Shown here in pieces: positions 19,282 through 30,788 of a DNA stretch of 64,000 nucleotides. Numbering within the stretch: the first letter of the stretch is position 1; each line of letters starts with the position of its first letter. The notes under the pieces were generated by a model that was not told the origin of the DNA, did no database searches, and saw only the letters and a program-made list of their open reading frames with translations. Origin of the DNA: Clostridia bacterium (GTDB lineage: Bacteria; Bacillota; DTU025); NCBI GenBank assembly GCA_034926675.1, contig JAYFQW010000026.1, positions 1-64,000 of the forward strand. Direction: 5' to 3'. A program made the translations under genes and the position numbers.

Positions 19282-19929
19282 ATGGATGAACACATAGACA
19301 TCACCTGGTTCGGCCACTCCTGCTTCCTCCTTGCTGCCAGTGGAGGCGTGAGGATCCTCATGGATCCGTTCGACGAGGAGGTGGGCTATGCTGTCCCGAG
19401 GGTTTCGGCTGACCTGGTTACGGTGAGCCACGACCATTTCGACCACAACAACACGAAGGCAGCTGTGGGCACGCCGAAGGTCCTCCGCGGGGCTGGGGAG
19501 TGGAACGTGGGCGGAGTGCGAATCAGGGGAGTGAGCACGCACCATGATGACGTTGGGGGCGCTAAGCGGGGGCCGAATACGGTGTTCGTCATCGAGTCGG
19601 ACGGACTCGTCGTATGCCACATGGGCGACATAGGGCACGTCCCCTGCGACGACGTGGCTTCGGACATAGGAGAGGTGGATGTGCTGATGGTTCCGGTGGG
19701 CGGCACATACACACTGGATGCGGATGGCGCCGCCGCGGCTGCGAAGAAGCTTTCAGCTCGGATCGTGATCCCGATGCATTACTGGACTGCCGGCAGCAGT
19801 GTTAAAGTGGCAGGCGTCGAGCCTTTTCTTGCGAAGATGGCCAGCGTTTCCGTGGCCTCCAACCGCGTGCTTCGCGTTACGCCATCGGAACTTCCAGACA
19901 AGCAGACTGCAGTTGTTCTCAGCTTCTAA
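19282..19929 (+). CDS. Metallo-beta-lactamase-fold hydrolase (UPF0173-like)
   Basis: A 215-residue protein with the metal-binding motif SHDHFDHNN (H-x-H-x-D-H), a preceding WFGHSCF segment and a late PMHYW motif, characteristic of the single-domain Zn-dependent MBL proteins related to UlaG/UPF0173. The substrate is unknown. ATG 19282 follows an AAGGAGATGA region that overlaps the end of the preceding gene. Downstream lies the pyrG promoter. Confidence 0.85.
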   Translation: MDEHIDITWFGHSCFLLAASGGVRILMDPFDEEVGYAVPRVSADLVTVSHDHFDHNNTKAAVGTPKVLRGAGEWNVGGVRIRGVSTHHDDVGGAKRGPNTVFVIESDGLVVCHMGDIGHVPCDDVASDIGEVDVLMVPVGGTYTLDADGAAAAAKKLSARIVIPMHYWTAGSSVKVAGVEPFLAKMASVSVASNRVLRVTPSELPDKQTAVVLSF

Positions 19930-20005
19930 CAAAGAGTGTCGACGACTGGCTTGGCGACCCGATTGGCGGTCCAAGGCGGCCGGCAGCCCGGCGGCCCGAG
20001 GCGGG

Positions 20006-20034
20006 TTGTGTTGCGATTATGGTAGTGGTATAAT
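20006..20034 (+). promoter_or_regulatory. Promoter of pyrG
   Basis: TTGTGT (20006-20011), 17-base spacer, TATAAT (20029-20034), with an extended -10 TGG directly upstream. A short imperfect hairpin (GGTTAGG at 20043-20049 with CCTCAACC at 20056-20063) precedes the ribosome site GGGGAGG. I see no pyrG-type GGGCTC start of the kind used for CTP-sensing reiterative transcription in Bacillus. Confidence 0.7.
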
Positions 20035-20078
20035 ACCAACTCGGTTAGGGGGGTGTCCTCAACCGGGGAGGAAGCTAA

Positions 20079-21692
<1,614 letters not shown>

Positions 21693-21977
21693 CTCCAGCC
21701 CAGCGACTGGATGCACTGAGGAATGAAACCGTCGGTCGTGGAAATAATTGTACGGGCGGCCTTTGGGCCAGAGGATTTCCCACGCCGACGGCGAATACCG
21801 GTTATGCAGCGTTTCATTATCCCTCGGCTGCGATAGCACTTCAGGCAGCCCTCATCTGATCATGAATGCGCCCAGTCATATGCCTTCACAGTGCGCTTTC
21901 GTCGCGACCAGCCTGATACGCGGGTCATTTCTGCGTACATCTGCGCCCATTTGCCCCGAAAGGAAGATGCCTTAGTA

Positions 21978-23261
21978 ATGAACATCGCGGAGCTAGAGAA
22001 GAAAACCGTGCCCGAACTGCACGACATCGCCAAGGAATTGGCGATCCCTAACCACTCCCAGTTGCGCAAACAGGAGCTTACCTTCGAGATTGTGAAGATC
22101 GCCTCTCAGAAGGAGGGAGCGTTGTGGGCCGACGGGATACTCGAGGTGCTCCCAGAGGGCTTCGGCTTTCTTCGCGTGGGCGGTATGACCCCGAGCTCGG
22201 ATGACATCTACATATCCCCATCGCAGATACGCAGGTTCGTGCTGCGAAAGGGCGACATGGTCTCCGGGCAGGTGAGGCCGCCCAAGGAGGGCGAGAAGTA
22301 CTTCGCGCTTCTTCGTGTAGAGGCTGTTAATGGCATGGATCCGGAACTGGCGGCGAGGCGCTCGCACTTCGAGGATCTCGTCCCCGTCTATCCGGATGAG
22401 CGGCTGAAGCTGGAGAGCGACCCGAAGGACATCACGACTCGACTCATCGACCTGATTGCCCCCATAGGCAAAGGGCAGAGGGGGCTCATCGTTTCGGCGC
22501 CTAAGGCGGGCAAGACCACGATATTGAAGAAGCTCGCCAACGCCATGACTGGGAACCACCCGGAGATCAACCTGTTGGTCCTGCTTGTTGACGAGAGGCC
22601 TGAGGAAGTGACCGACATGGAGAGATCGGTGAATGGAATGGTGGTGGCATCCACCTTCGATCAGCCATCGTCGAACCATGTGCGTGTGGCCGATATGGTC
22701 CTTGAGCGCGCGAAGCGCCTCACGGAACACGGCAAGGACGTGGTGATCCTGTTGGACTCTATCACCAGACTCGCCCGTGCCTATAACCTTGAGGAACCAC
22801 CCTCTGGGCGGACGCTTTCCGGCGGAGTGGATCCAGCGGCGCTTCACAACCCCAAGAGATTCTTCGGGGCAGCAAGGAATATTGAAGAGGGCGGAAGCCT
22901 TACGATAATAGCGACGGCGCTCATCGACACAGGCAGCCGAATGGACGATGTTATCTTTGAGGAGTTCAAGGGCACTGGCAACATGGAGCTCCACCTCGAT
23001 AGGAAGCTGTCGGAGCGGCGCATATTCCCGTCGATTGATGTGAACAAGTCGGGAACACGCAAAGACGAGTTGCTCCTTTCCGAGGAGGAGGCGAACTGCA
23101 TGTGGGTATTGCGGAAGGCAATGGGGAACATGGGATCTGCGGAGATGACCCAGCTGCTCATCGACAGAATTCAGCACACGAAGACCAACGCCGATCTGAT
23201 CAGTATCATCCTCAAGTCGGAGTTCGCGGAGAACGTAAGGAATTGGCGGACCTCAAACTAG
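21978..23261 (+). CDS. rho: Transcription termination factor Rho
   Basis: A 427-residue hexameric RNA helicase with the N-terminal Rho-N helix bundle ([17 protein letters not shown]), the cold-shock-like RNA-binding domain (GFGFLRVGG), Walker [13 protein letters not shown] and the Walker B region [30 protein letters not shown] lies between them. ATG 21978 is chosen over the longer frame because the family begins just before the [10 protein letters not shown] segment. The 285 bases between pyrG and rho contain no recognised gene. Confidence 0.96.
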   Translation: MNIAELEKKTVPELHDIAKELAIPNHSQLRKQELTFEIVKIASQKEGALWADGILEVLPEGFGFLRVGGMTPSSDDIYISPSQIRRFVLRKGDMVSGQVRPPKEGEKYFALLRVEAVNGMDPELAARRSHFEDLVPVYPDERLKLESDPKDITTRLIDLIAPIGKGQRGLIVSAPKAGKTTILKKLANAMTGNHPEINLLVLLVDERPEEVTDMERSVNGMVVASTFDQPSSNHVRVADMVLERAKRLTEHGKDVVILLDSITRLARAYNLEEPPSGRTLSGGVDPAALHNPKRFFGAARNIEEGGSLTIIATALIDTGSRMDDVIFEEFKGTGNMELHLDRKLSERRIFPSIDVNKSGTRKDELLLSEEEANCMWVLRKAMGNMGSAEMTQLLIDRIQHTKTNADLISIILKSEFAENVRNWRTSN

Positions 23262-23374
23262 AGACTGCAGGTTGGAGATGGGCTCCGCGAAGAGCATCGA
23301 GTGCGGTTGCTCACCAGGGTGGGCGCGTTTTGCAGATTCTGGCGCAAAGATCCGTGGTCGTATTGGATGATCAG

Positions 23375-23383
23375 TGGTATAAT
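23375..23383 (+). promoter_or_regulatory. Extended -10 promoter upstream of the LysM/M23 peptidase gene
   Basis: TGG followed by TATAAT (23378-23383) about 50 bases before the gene; no good -35 at 17 bases, so the TGn extension probably compensates. Confidence 0.55.
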
Positions 23384-23434
23384 GTACAATCAATGGACCA
23401 CAGGCTTCGATCTTGAGCATATGGGGGGAGATTG

Positions 23435-24577
23435 TTGCGACGAAGAGGATTCGTTTCCGCGGTGTGCGCTGTGGCCGTATCGATTTCATCGGCGATGTGC
23501 TCGGGGGCGGCAACTGGCGCCCAGGGCAGGTTGTCCTTTACTGAGGCGCATATCCGGCGCACGCCGGCTTTTGGGATCCTGAAGAGCATTGCCGAGAGGA
23601 GCTGGACCATATTCCTTGCCACTTTCGGCGCCAGTGTCGAGACAATATCGGCGTGGGAGGGCGGGATCCTGGAACGTCCCGCACCGGCGGCTCGCCCAAG
23701 TGATCCTGTGGTTGCTCTGAGAACGCAGAGCGCGAAAGCGATTCCTACCGCCAAGGCCGCATCAATAGCGAGGGCGAGCAGCCCAAGCAGCGGCAAGGCA
23801 GAATCGCCTGCACAAGCAGGCATCAGAATAATCACCCACACTGTCGCGAAGGGCGACACACTTTCGTCGATAGCCGAGAGGCACTCTGTCAGCGTTGACA
23901 CAATCACCTGGGGAAGTGGGCTTTCCAATCCGAACAAGCTCAAGATCGGCCAGGTGCTCAAGTTCCCCTCAATCACAGGGGTCATTCATAGTGTGGCCAA
24001 GGGCGAGACGATATGGTCGATCGCCAAGAAATACGGGGTCAGCCGTGATGAGATCGCCCGGGCCAATGCGCTCTCCAACCCAGACCACCTGCAGCTCAAA
24101 CAATCTTTGGTAATTCCAGATGGAAAGCCGCAGGCATCATCGAAGCAGCCAGTGATGCTCGCATCGAGAGGATCTTCAGGCTCGCGTTCCATCCCCGCAA
24201 GTTCGGGGAGCGGAGTCCTATTATGGCCTGTATCGGGGAGAATATCGTCGCCCTTCGGGTGGCGTTGGGGGCGCCTCCATACCGGCATCGACATTGCGGT
24301 TCCGATAGGAACATCTGTGGCAGCTGCGGCTGATGGACGCGTCAGCTTCGTAGGCACATGTGCCGGGTATGGGAAGCTCGTCATATTGGATCACGGCAAT
24401 GGGATGCAGACTTACTACGCACACAACTCCTCCATGGCGGTGAAGGAGGGGGAGCGCGTAGAGGCAGGCGAGCGAATAGCGAAGTCCGGCAACTCCGGGA
24501 ACTCCCGTGGACCTCATGTGCACTTCGAAGTGAGAGTCGGCGGAAAGCCAGTGAACCCTTCAAAGCATCTCAGGTAG
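23435..24577 (+). CDS. Secreted LysM/M23 peptidoglycan endopeptidase
   Basis: The 380-residue product starts with a signal peptide (basic RRRGF, then a hydrophobic Ala/Val/Ser stretch to about residue 28). Two LysM repeats follow (HTVAKGDTLSSIAERHSV at about 128 and HSVAKGETIWSIAKKYGV at about 183), then a C-terminal M23 domain with HTGID, YYAHNSSM and HVHFEVR zinc and catalytic motifs. All expected zinc ligands are present, so an active wall hydrolase is likely. Tandem TTG codons at 23432/23435 follow a GGGGGGAG site. Confidence 0.93.
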   Translation: MRRRGFVSAVCAVAVSISSAMCSGAATGAQGRLSFTEAHIRRTPAFGILKSIAERSWTIFLATFGASVETISAWEGGILERPAPAARPSDPVVALRTQSAKAIPTAKAASIARASSPSSGKAESPAQAGIRIITHTVAKGDTLSSIAERHSVSVDTITWGSGLSNPNKLKIGQVLKFPSITGVIHSVAKGETIWSIAKKYGVSRDEIARANALSNPDHLQLKQSLVIPDGKPQASSKQPVMLASRGSSGSRSIPASSGSGVLLWPVSGRISSPFGWRWGRLHTGIDIAVPIGTSVAAAADGRVSFVGTCAGYGKLVILDHGNGMQTYYAHNSSMAVKEGERVEAGERIAKSGNSGNSRGPHVHFEVRVGGKPVNPSKHLR

Positions 24578-24592
24578 GAGACGAGACTCTGC

Positions 24593-25873
24593 ATGTTGTC
24601 TGTTGCCGCATGCGACCATGCTGGGCGCGTATTTCCACACAACAAACGGCTCGCGGTCGGACGTGCGGGAAACGTGTTCTTCGAGCTTTCCGAGGCTGAC
24701 ATGCTCCCTCTTCCAGAGGGAGCAACTCTAATGCGCCTTCCGGGGCGAACGCCAGTCGGGATCAACAGCTCAACCGGCGCGTTCGTCGAGTCCGGCCCAG
24801 GTGAACCGCTAGCAGCCATTCTTCCTCAGGGATATACTCGAACTTACCTGCCAGCCTACACACGGCAAGACGGCGCGCCTATCCTGCCGCTTTTCGGCTA
24901 CTGCGCAGTGGCTCTATCAGGCGATGAACTGATGGTCGCCGCGATGCGCACCGATGAACGCAGCACATGGGATCCAATCAACTACAACCTTCCGGAACTC
25001 CCGGCGATGATCCACGCTGCTCTGGCATCTCTGCCGGAGAACAGAATCCTCCGCCATCTGGCCAGGTGCGCCAGGGAGTACGGGTGCTTTACGGCGCAGA
25101 ATGTGTTCTATAGGCGTTGGGAGGGGGGAATACCAGTATCTCCGACCTGCAATGCCGACTGCGTTGGCTGCATCTCTAAGCAGTCGTCGGAGTGCTGCCC
25201 GTCTCCGCAGGAGAGGATTGACTTCGTCCCCACTGTAGACGAGGTGGTGGAGGTTGCCCTTCCGCACCTTCAGGAGGCGCCAGACGCTATCATCAGTTTT
25301 GGGCAGGGTTGTGAGGGAGAGCCAACCTGCCAGTATGGCGTGATCGCCGAATCATGCCGACGAATCAGGCAACACACCGGTGAAGGAACAATCAACGTGA
25401 ACACCAATGCCGGAAACGTGAGGGCGATAGCAGAGATATGCGATGCTGGAGTGGATTCCCTTCGAGTGAGCATGGCGAGCGCCCGACCTCAGTTCTATGT
25501 CAGATACCACAGGCCTACCGGATATGGCCTTTCCGATGTTGAGAGATCGATTGTCCATGCGCGCTCGCGCGGGGTGTTCGTTTCCCTCAACTACCTGGCG
25601 TTCCCTGGGTTCTCTGATCTCGAACCTGAGGTCAATGCCCTCTCAGCACTGGTGGAACGGTGCGGGGTCCAGATGATCCAGATCCGAAACCTCAACATCG
25701 ATCCAGATGTCTTCATGCAGACTATGTCAGGCCAGCTCGGCGAAGCCGGAGGAGGCGGACATGAAGCGAGTTCATGGGGCGAGCCTGCTGGGATGGCTCA
25801 GGTGATTTCCTACCTTCACAATTCCTTTCCAGACCTTTTCATAGGCAACTTCAGCATGCCTGTACACGGCTAA
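24593..25873 (+). CDS. Radical SAM protein of unknown function
   Basis: The 426-residue protein has the CxxxCxxC radical-SAM cluster motif CNADCVGC (C186, C190, C193) followed by FGQGCEGEPT, typical of the SAM-binding glycine-rich strand. About 180 residues precede the cluster motif, an unusual N-terminal extension for this superfamily. A nearby CISKQSSECC adds three further Cys within the next 10 residues. No maturase or peptide substrate gene is adjacent; it follows the M23 gene by 15 bases and may be cotranscribed. The reaction cannot be deduced. Confidence 0.85.
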   Translation: MLSVAACDHAGRVFPHNKRLAVGRAGNVFFELSEADMLPLPEGATLMRLPGRTPVGINSSTGAFVESGPGEPLAAILPQGYTRTYLPAYTRQDGAPILPLFGYCAVALSGDELMVAAMRTDERSTWDPINYNLPELPAMIHAALASLPENRILRHLARCAREYGCFTAQNVFYRRWEGGIPVSPTCNADCVGCISKQSSECCPSPQERIDFVPTVDEVVEVALPHLQEAPDAIISFGQGCEGEPTCQYGVIAESCRRIRQHTGEGTINVNTNAGNVRAIAEICDAGVDSLRVSMASARPQFYVRYHRPTGYGLSDVERSIVHARSRGVFVSLNYLAFPGFSDLEPEVNALSALVERCGVQMIQIRNLNIDPDVFMQTMSGQLGEAGGGGHEASSWGEPAGMAQVISYLHNSFPDLFIGNFSMPVHG

Positions 25874-25881
25874 GCTCTTCT

Positions 25882-25896
25882 TGACCTTATCTGATC
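25882..25896 (-). promoter_or_regulatory. Possible second CtsR-type box, inverted
   Basis: On the minus strand the sequence reads GATCA-GATAA-GGTCA, two direct repeats 5 bases apart similar to the CtsR heptad pattern, about 100 bases upstream of the better box at 25984. One half-site deviates, so binding is uncertain. Confidence 0.35.
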
Positions 25897-25945
25897 AATG
25901 CTCGTGAAACGCCGTGTGATATTGGGATTAGAGGCGAGAAGCCCC

Positions 25946-25976
25946 TTGCGTTTTCCCCGCGTCTGTGTATCATAAT
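25946..25976 (+). promoter_or_regulatory. Promoter of the ctsR operon
   Basis: TTGCGT (25946-25951) with TATCAT (25968-25973) at 16 bases, or CATAAT (25971-25976) at 19 bases. The predicted start lies immediately before the CtsR box. Confidence 0.55.
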
Positions 25977-25983
25977 AGTTGTA

Positions 25984-25999
25984 AGGTCAGAAATGGTCA
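25984..25999 (+). promoter_or_regulatory. CtsR operator
   Basis: AGGTCA-GAAA-TGGTCA, two direct GGTCA repeats at the 10-base period of the known CtsR box, placed at the predicted transcription start of ctsR. This supports autoregulation of the operon by heat and protein-damage stress. Confidence 0.82.
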
Positions 26000-26017
26000 G
26001 ATAGGCTGGAGAGCGCA

Positions 26018-26491
26018 ATGAGCAGTCTTTCGGACTACATCGAGAGCTATCTCAAGCTTCTTTTCGATACTGCGCAGGATGAATGGGTGGAGGTTTGTCG
26101 CCGCGAACTCGCCGAGAGGTTCAGGTGTGCTCCATCTCAGATCAACTACGTCCTTTCCACCAGGTTTACTTTGGAGCGAGGATACCTTGTGGAAACCAGG
26201 CGTGGTGGTGGCGGATATGTGCGGATCTTTCGGCTCGCGAGGCGCCCCAGGTCTGGGGCTGCGGAAATGGTCAGGGATTCGGTGGGAGAAGCTATTGACC
26301 GCGAGGCAGCTGAAGGCCTCATCGCGAAGCTTCTGGAGATGGGCGCCTTGGATGTCCAGGATGCGGCGTGCATTCGTGCTGCAGTGTTCGGCCAGGAGCG
26401 GGAAAACGAGCTGGAACTTGAGAGGGTAGTGAGAGCGCGTGTACTCCGTGCTACACTGCTCTTTATGTTGACTCAGCCTCCATCGGCGTAA
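26018..26491 (+). CDS. ctsR: Class III stress-gene repressor CtsR
   Basis: The 157-residue repressor has the N-terminal winged helix (SDYIESYLKLLF, then RFRCAPSQINYVLSTRF) with the glycine-rich wing RRGGGGYVRI that touches DNA and acts as thermosensor, and a C-terminal dimerisation domain. In Bacillus CtsR is inactivated by McsB at high temperature and degraded by ClpC/ClpP. Start ATG 26018 with GGAGAG upstream. First gene of ctsR-mcsA-mcsB-clpC. Confidence 0.95.
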   Translation: MSSLSDYIESYLKLLFDTAQDEWVEVCRRELAERFRCAPSQINYVLSTRFTLERGYLVETRRGGGGYVRIFRLARRPRSGAAEMVRDSVGEAIDREAAEGLIAKLLEMGALDVQDAACIRAAVFGQERENELELERVVRARVLRATLLFMLTQPPSA

Positions 26492-26545
26492 CCGATTCAC
26501 GTATTAGCGGCTGATGGGCCTTGCTCAGAACAGGGAGGTCTGGAA

Positions 26546-27220
26546 ATGCTCTGTCAGATATGCCATCAACGGCAGGCCAACGTGCATGTAACGAAGGTGA
26601 CGAACAATGTCCGCACTGAGCTGCACATGTGCCAACAGTGCGCGAGAGAGCGTGGGGAGCTGCAGATCTTCGAGGGGCCGAAATTCGCCCTATCGGATAT
26701 CCTCGCCGGCCTAGTTCAGACCGAGACGAGCTGTGGGGCGCCCATGGGCATCAACGTGGGAGGCAGGCGGACCTGCAATACCTGCGGGCTGGACTACTCT
26801 GAGTTCATGAACACTGGTTTCTTGGGGTGCTCTAACTGCTACTCTCAGTTTCAGCCCATACTAAGCCCGCTCATCGGGAGAATCCACGGTCACACCCGCC
26901 ACACCGGGAAGGCGCCTCGCAGGGCCGGGAAGGCCGTAAGAGCACGGCAGGAACTGGAAGGGCTTCGCAGTACGCTAAGGCAGCTGATCCAGGCTGAGGA
27001 ATACGAGAAGGCAGCCCTGGTGCGGGATAGGATCCGCGAAATGGAGCGCGTTGCTCATCAGGATCAATTGCAGGCGGAATCCGCAGGCGGCAGCGGGGCG
27101 GAAGTAGCGGGCAGCGACACTACGCTATGTACTGACGACAGTGAGAAGCGGCAGGAACAGCCGGGAACGCAGCCGGGAACGCAGCCGGGCACTGGATCTG
27201 ACGCTTCGGAGGGGAGGTAG
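26546..27220 (+). CDS. mcsA: McsA, zinc-binding activator of McsB
   Basis: The 224-residue protein has two zinc-finger regions (CQICHQ plus CQQC near the N-terminus; CNTCGLDY plus CSNC at about residues 76-98) and a UVR motif at LRQLIQAEEYEKAALVRDRI, as in McsA/YacH. McsA stimulates the arginine kinase McsB. The tail after about residue 180 is low complexity and includes a short QPGT tandem repeat encoded by three 12-base units (about 27160-27195), so this end is variable. It lies 4 bases before mcsB. Confidence 0.93.
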   Translation: MLCQICHQRQANVHVTKVTNNVRTELHMCQQCARERGELQIFEGPKFALSDILAGLVQTETSCGAPMGINVGGRRTCNTCGLDYSEFMNTGFLGCSNCYSQFQPILSPLIGRIHGHTRHTGKAPRRAGKAVRARQELEGLRSTLRQLIQAEEYEKAALVRDRIREMERVAHQDQLQAESAGGSGAEVAGSDTTLCTDDSEKRQEQPGTQPGTQPGTGSDASEGR

Positions 27221-27224
27221 GCGC

Positions 27225-28292
27225 ATGGCCTCCAGAAAGTGCGGCGGACACGATTCCGCCCTTTGGATGAACGCGGACGGCCCGGAGTCAGGGGTTGTCG
27301 TGTCAAGTCGTGTGAGGCTCGCCCGGAACCTTCAGGCTGTCCCGTTCCCGCATCGTGCATCGGCGGACCAGCTTGCCTCCGTTCTCGGACGCGTGAAGGG
27401 AGCGATTGCGGCCACGCCGTCCATCGGTCCAACTGAGCTGTTCGACCTGCCCGACCTATCCGCCACAGATAGGCAGCTCATGGTTGAGGAGCACCTAACA
27501 TCACCTCAGCATGTGCAGGAACCTGCGAACAGGGCAGTGGTCCTGAACCGGGACAGATCAGTCAGCATCATGGTGAACGAGGAAGATCACATAAGGATAC
27601 AGGCGATCCTTCCAGGGTTACAGCTGGATGAGGCGTTGAGGCTTGCTTCCGCCACTGACGATGCGATAGAAGAGACCATCGACTACGCGTTCGACGAGGA
27701 ACTGGGATACCTGTGCGCATGCCCAACCAACGTAGGGACTGGCCTGCGCGCGTCGACCATGCTCCATCTTCCCGCGCTTGGGATGGTGAACATGCTCGGC
27801 CAGGTGCTCGGGGCTGTATCCAAAGTCGGTGTGACAGTGCGTGGAATATACGGCGAAGGCACCGATGCTGTGGGCAACCTATTCCAGGTGAGCAACCAGG
27901 TGACCATGGGTCGCGCCGATGAGGAGATCGTTGCACATCTCAAGGCAGTGACCAAGCAGATCACTGACAGTGAGAAGAACGCACGGAGCGCGATCGTGAG
28001 TGATGCCAAGGAACAGCTGGAGGATAGAGTGTACCGGTCCTATGGAGTGCTCTCGAATGCCAGGATGACCGCTTCTGATGAGGCCCTTAGGCTGCTTTCC
28101 GACGTGAAACTTGGCGCCGACCTCGGCATTATCCCAGGTCTGCTTCCGTCGGCGATCACCAGGCTAACAGTGGAGATGATGCCGGCGCACGTCCAGAGCT
28201 ACGTTGGAAAGGAACTCACGGCGTGGGAGCGGGATTCCAACCGCGCCGCACTCATTCGGAGCAGGCTTGCCGCAGACAGAGAGGAGTCATAG
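27225..28292 (+). CDS. mcsB: Protein-arginine kinase McsB
   Basis: A 355-residue kinase of the phosphagen kinase fold. VVSSRVRLARNLQ and VMVNEEDHIRIQ-like (SIMVNEEDHIRIQ) catalytic segments are present. McsB phosphorylates arginines on aggregated or misfolded proteins, marking them for ClpCP, and removes CtsR from DNA. ATG 27225 follows a GGGGAGG site. It precedes clpC by 3 bases. Confidence 0.95.
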   Translation: MASRKCGGHDSALWMNADGPESGVVVSSRVRLARNLQAVPFPHRASADQLASVLGRVKGAIAATPSIGPTELFDLPDLSATDRQLMVEEHLTSPQHVQEPANRAVVLNRDRSVSIMVNEEDHIRIQAILPGLQLDEALRLASATDDAIEETIDYAFDEELGYLCACPTNVGTGLRASTMLHLPALGMVNMLGQVLGAVSKVGVTVRGIYGEGTDAVGNLFQVSNQVTMGRADEEIVAHLKAVTKQITDSEKNARSAIVSDAKEQLEDRVYRSYGVLSNARMTASDEALRLLSDVKLGADLGIIPGLLPSAITRLTVEMMPAHVQSYVGKELTAWERDSNRAALIRSRLAADREES

Positions 28293-28295
28293 AGG

Positions 28296-30788
28296 ATGTT
28301 CGGGTCTTTCACTGAGAGGGCGCAGCGAGTCCTCTATTTATCGCAGGACGAGGCCAAGAAACTCGGGCACAACTTCGTGGGAACTGAGCACATACTGCTC
28401 GGCCTGGCCAGGGAGGGTCAGGGTGTTGCAGCCCGTGCCTTGCAGAATCTGGGGATAGAGCCTGATGCCATCCGCGAGGAGGTGGAGGGCATCATTGGAA
28501 AGGGCGATGCAGGGGAAATCGAGATGGTAGGGCTGAGCCCGCGGGCAAAGCGGGTTCTCGAACTCGCCATCGATGAGGCGAGGTCAATGGGGCACGGCTA
28601 CGTTGGCACTGAGCATCTCCTGCTAGGCCTCATACGCGAGGGCGAGGGAGTAGCGGCGCAGGTGCTGCAGAACCTCGGGGCCGATCTGGAGCATGTGAAG
28701 ACCGAGGTTCTGAACCTGCTAAGCGGAGGCGCATCAGGCCAGGCTCAGCGGCAGGAGAACTCCAGCCAGCCAGGAGGCAGGACGCCCAAGAGGAAGGGCA
28801 CTCCCACTCTCGAACAATACGGGCGAAACCTCACGGTCATGGCGCGCGACGGGAAACTCGACCCCGTAATAGGAAGAGAACAGGAGATATCCAGAGTCAT
28901 CCAGGTGCTTTCCCGCAGGACTAAGAACAACCCCGTGCTCATCGGGGACCCTGGTGTCGGAAAGACGGCTATTGTTGAGGGGCTCGCCCAGAAACTCGTG
29001 AACGGTGATGTCCCAGAGCTTCTCAAGGACAAGCGTGTGCTCACTCTGGACATGGGATCTCTCGTTGCGGGCACTAAGTATCGGGGCGAATTCGAGGAGA
29101 GGCTCAAGAAGGTGATCGACGAGATCATCAGCTCCGGAGATGTGATTCTGTTCATCGATGAGCTTCACACCGTGGTGGGGGCAGGGGCCGCTGAGGGAGC
29201 TATCGACGCGGCGAACATACTAAAACCTGCGCTTGCCCGGGGCGAGCTTCAGTGCGTTGGGGCCACTACCCTTAACGAGTACCGCAAGCACATTGAGAAA
29301 GATGCGGCGCTGGAGCGGCGGTTCCAGCCGATACAGGTCGGAGAGCCAACGGTGGAACAGACCATCGCGATTCTGGAAGGCCTCCGTGATCGATATGAGG
29401 CACATCATAGGGTGAAGATAACTGATGGCGCGCTCCGCGCGGCGGCACTGCTGTCCGACAGGTACATCAGCGACAGGTTCCTCCCAGACAAAGCCATCGA
29501 CCTGGTTGACGAGGCAGGCTCCAAAGTGCGCCTGGCCGTCCATGTGGCGCCGTCAGACCTGAAGAAACTGGAGGAGGAGCTTGAGCGGGTCCGTTCAGAG
29601 AAGGAAGCCGCCATCCAGAATGAGGAGTTCGAGAAGGCTGCTCAGCTGCGCGATACTGAACAGAAGATGAGGGACCGTATAGACGAGGAGCGCAGGGAAT
29701 GGCACAATCAGCGGTATCTCGAGGGCGCAGTGGTCACCGATGAGGAGATCGCACAGGTGGTGGCGGACTGGACTGGAGTGCCGGTAACGAAGCTTGCGGA
29801 GACCGAGGCAGAGCGCCTGCTCAAGCTGGAGGAGATTCTGCACAGGCGGGTCATCGGCCAGGATGAGGCGGTCGCCGCAGTGTCCAAGGCGGTCCGACGC
29901 GCCCACGCAGGGCTCAAGGATCCAAAGCGCCCAGTGGGATCGTTCATATTCCTGGGTCCAACTGGAGTGGGCAAGACCGAGCTGGCCCGGGCCCTGGCGG
30001 AGTCGTTGTTCGGCGACGAGGACGCGATGATTCGCATCGACATGTCGGAGTACATGGAGAGGCACACCGTCTCTAGGTTGATCGGAGCGCCTCCTGGATA
30101 CGTGGGCTACGAGGAAGCCGGGCAACTGACTGAGAAGGTTCGCAGACGGCCTTACTCGGTGGTGCTCTTCGATGAGATCGAGAAGGCTCACCCTGAGGTG
30201 TTCAACATCCTACTGCAGGTCCTCGAGGATGGCAGGCTCACTGATGGGCAGGGCAGGACGGTGGATTTCCGGAACACGGTGCTGATTATGACGTCCAATG
30301 TAGGAGCCACTGAGATTCGCCGGGATACCGTGCTCGGGTTCACAACGACGCAGGATGAGCGTGGCGCGTATGACCGCATGCGCGATAAGGTCCTCGCTGA
30401 GCTGAAGCGCACCTTCAGGCCTGAGTTCCTGAACCGCGTAGATGACGTGATAGTCTTCCACGCCCTTGGGCGAGATGAGATGTCGCTCATTGTCGACATG
30501 CTCCTCAATAGGGTTCACCAGCATCTGGCGCCCCGCGGTATATCGCTGGTGTTCACCGAGTCGGCCCGCGCCTTGCTCCTGAGAGAGGGGTATGATCCGG
30601 AATACGGCGCCAGGCCCCTCAGGAGAGTGATCCAGCGGATGGTGGACGATAGGCTCTCTGATGAGATCCTGGCAGGCAATGTGAAGGATGGCCAGACCCT
30701 AGAGGTCGGCGAGGCGGATGGCAGGCTCACGTTCAAAGCGACTGCGGATCCGGTTTCCGGGGCCGCTTCTACGGAGGGTGACGTGTGA
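28296..30788 (+). CDS. clpC: ClpC, AAA+ unfoldase of the ClpCP protease
   Basis: The 830-residue protein has a duplicated N-domain (residues ~1-145) that binds McsB-type marks and adaptors, AAA1 with Walker [17 protein letters not shown], a UVR/M-domain around residues 420-470 ([16 protein letters not shown]), and AAA2 with [16 protein letters not shown]. Full length and uninterrupted. Last gene of the ctsR operon; radA overlaps its stop by 4 bases. Confidence 0.97.
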   Translation: MFGSFTERAQRVLYLSQDEAKKLGHNFVGTEHILLGLAREGQGVAARALQNLGIEPDAIREEVEGIIGKGDAGEIEMVGLSPRAKRVLELAIDEARSMGHGYVGTEHLLLGLIREGEGVAAQVLQNLGADLEHVKTEVLNLLSGGASGQAQRQENSSQPGGRTPKRKGTPTLEQYGRNLTVMARDGKLDPVIGREQEISRVIQVLSRRTKNNPVLIGDPGVGKTAIVEGLAQKLVNGDVPELLKDKRVLTLDMGSLVAGTKYRGEFEERLKKVIDEIISSGDVILFIDELHTVVGAGAAEGAIDAANILKPALARGELQCVGATTLNEYRKHIEKDAALERRFQPIQVGEPTVEQTIAILEGLRDRYEAHHRVKITDGALRAAALLSDRYISDRFLPDKAIDLVDEAGSKVRLAVHVAPSDLKKLEEELERVRSEKEAAIQNEEFEKAAQLRDTEQKMRDRIDEERREWHNQRYLEGAVVTDEEIAQVVADWTGVPVTKLAETEAERLLKLEEILHRRVIGQDEAVAAVSKAVRRAHAGLKDPKRPVGSFIFLGPTGVGKTELARALAESLFGDEDAMIRIDMSEYMERHTVSRLIGAPPGYVGYEEAGQLTEKVRRRPYSVVLFDEIEKAHPEVFNILLQVLEDGRLTDGQGRTVDFRNTVLIMTSNVGATEIRRDTVLGFTTTQDERGAYDRMRDKVLAELKRTFRPEFLNRVDDVIVFHALGRDEMSLIVDMLLNRVHQHLAPRGISLVFTESARALLLREGYDPEYGARPLRRVIQRMVDDRLSDEILAGNVKDGQTLEVGEADGRLTFKATADPVSGAASTEGDV

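Noticed and set aside
20041-20078. pyrG leader as a CTP-sensing attenuator
   Set aside because: The hairpin is imperfect, has no T tract, and the GGGCTC-type initial transcript is absent.
21993-23177. 394-codon open frame on the minus strand opposite rho
   Set aside because: It is the shadow of a GC-rich gene; the rho protein on the plus strand is complete and the antisense product has no family features or ribosome site.
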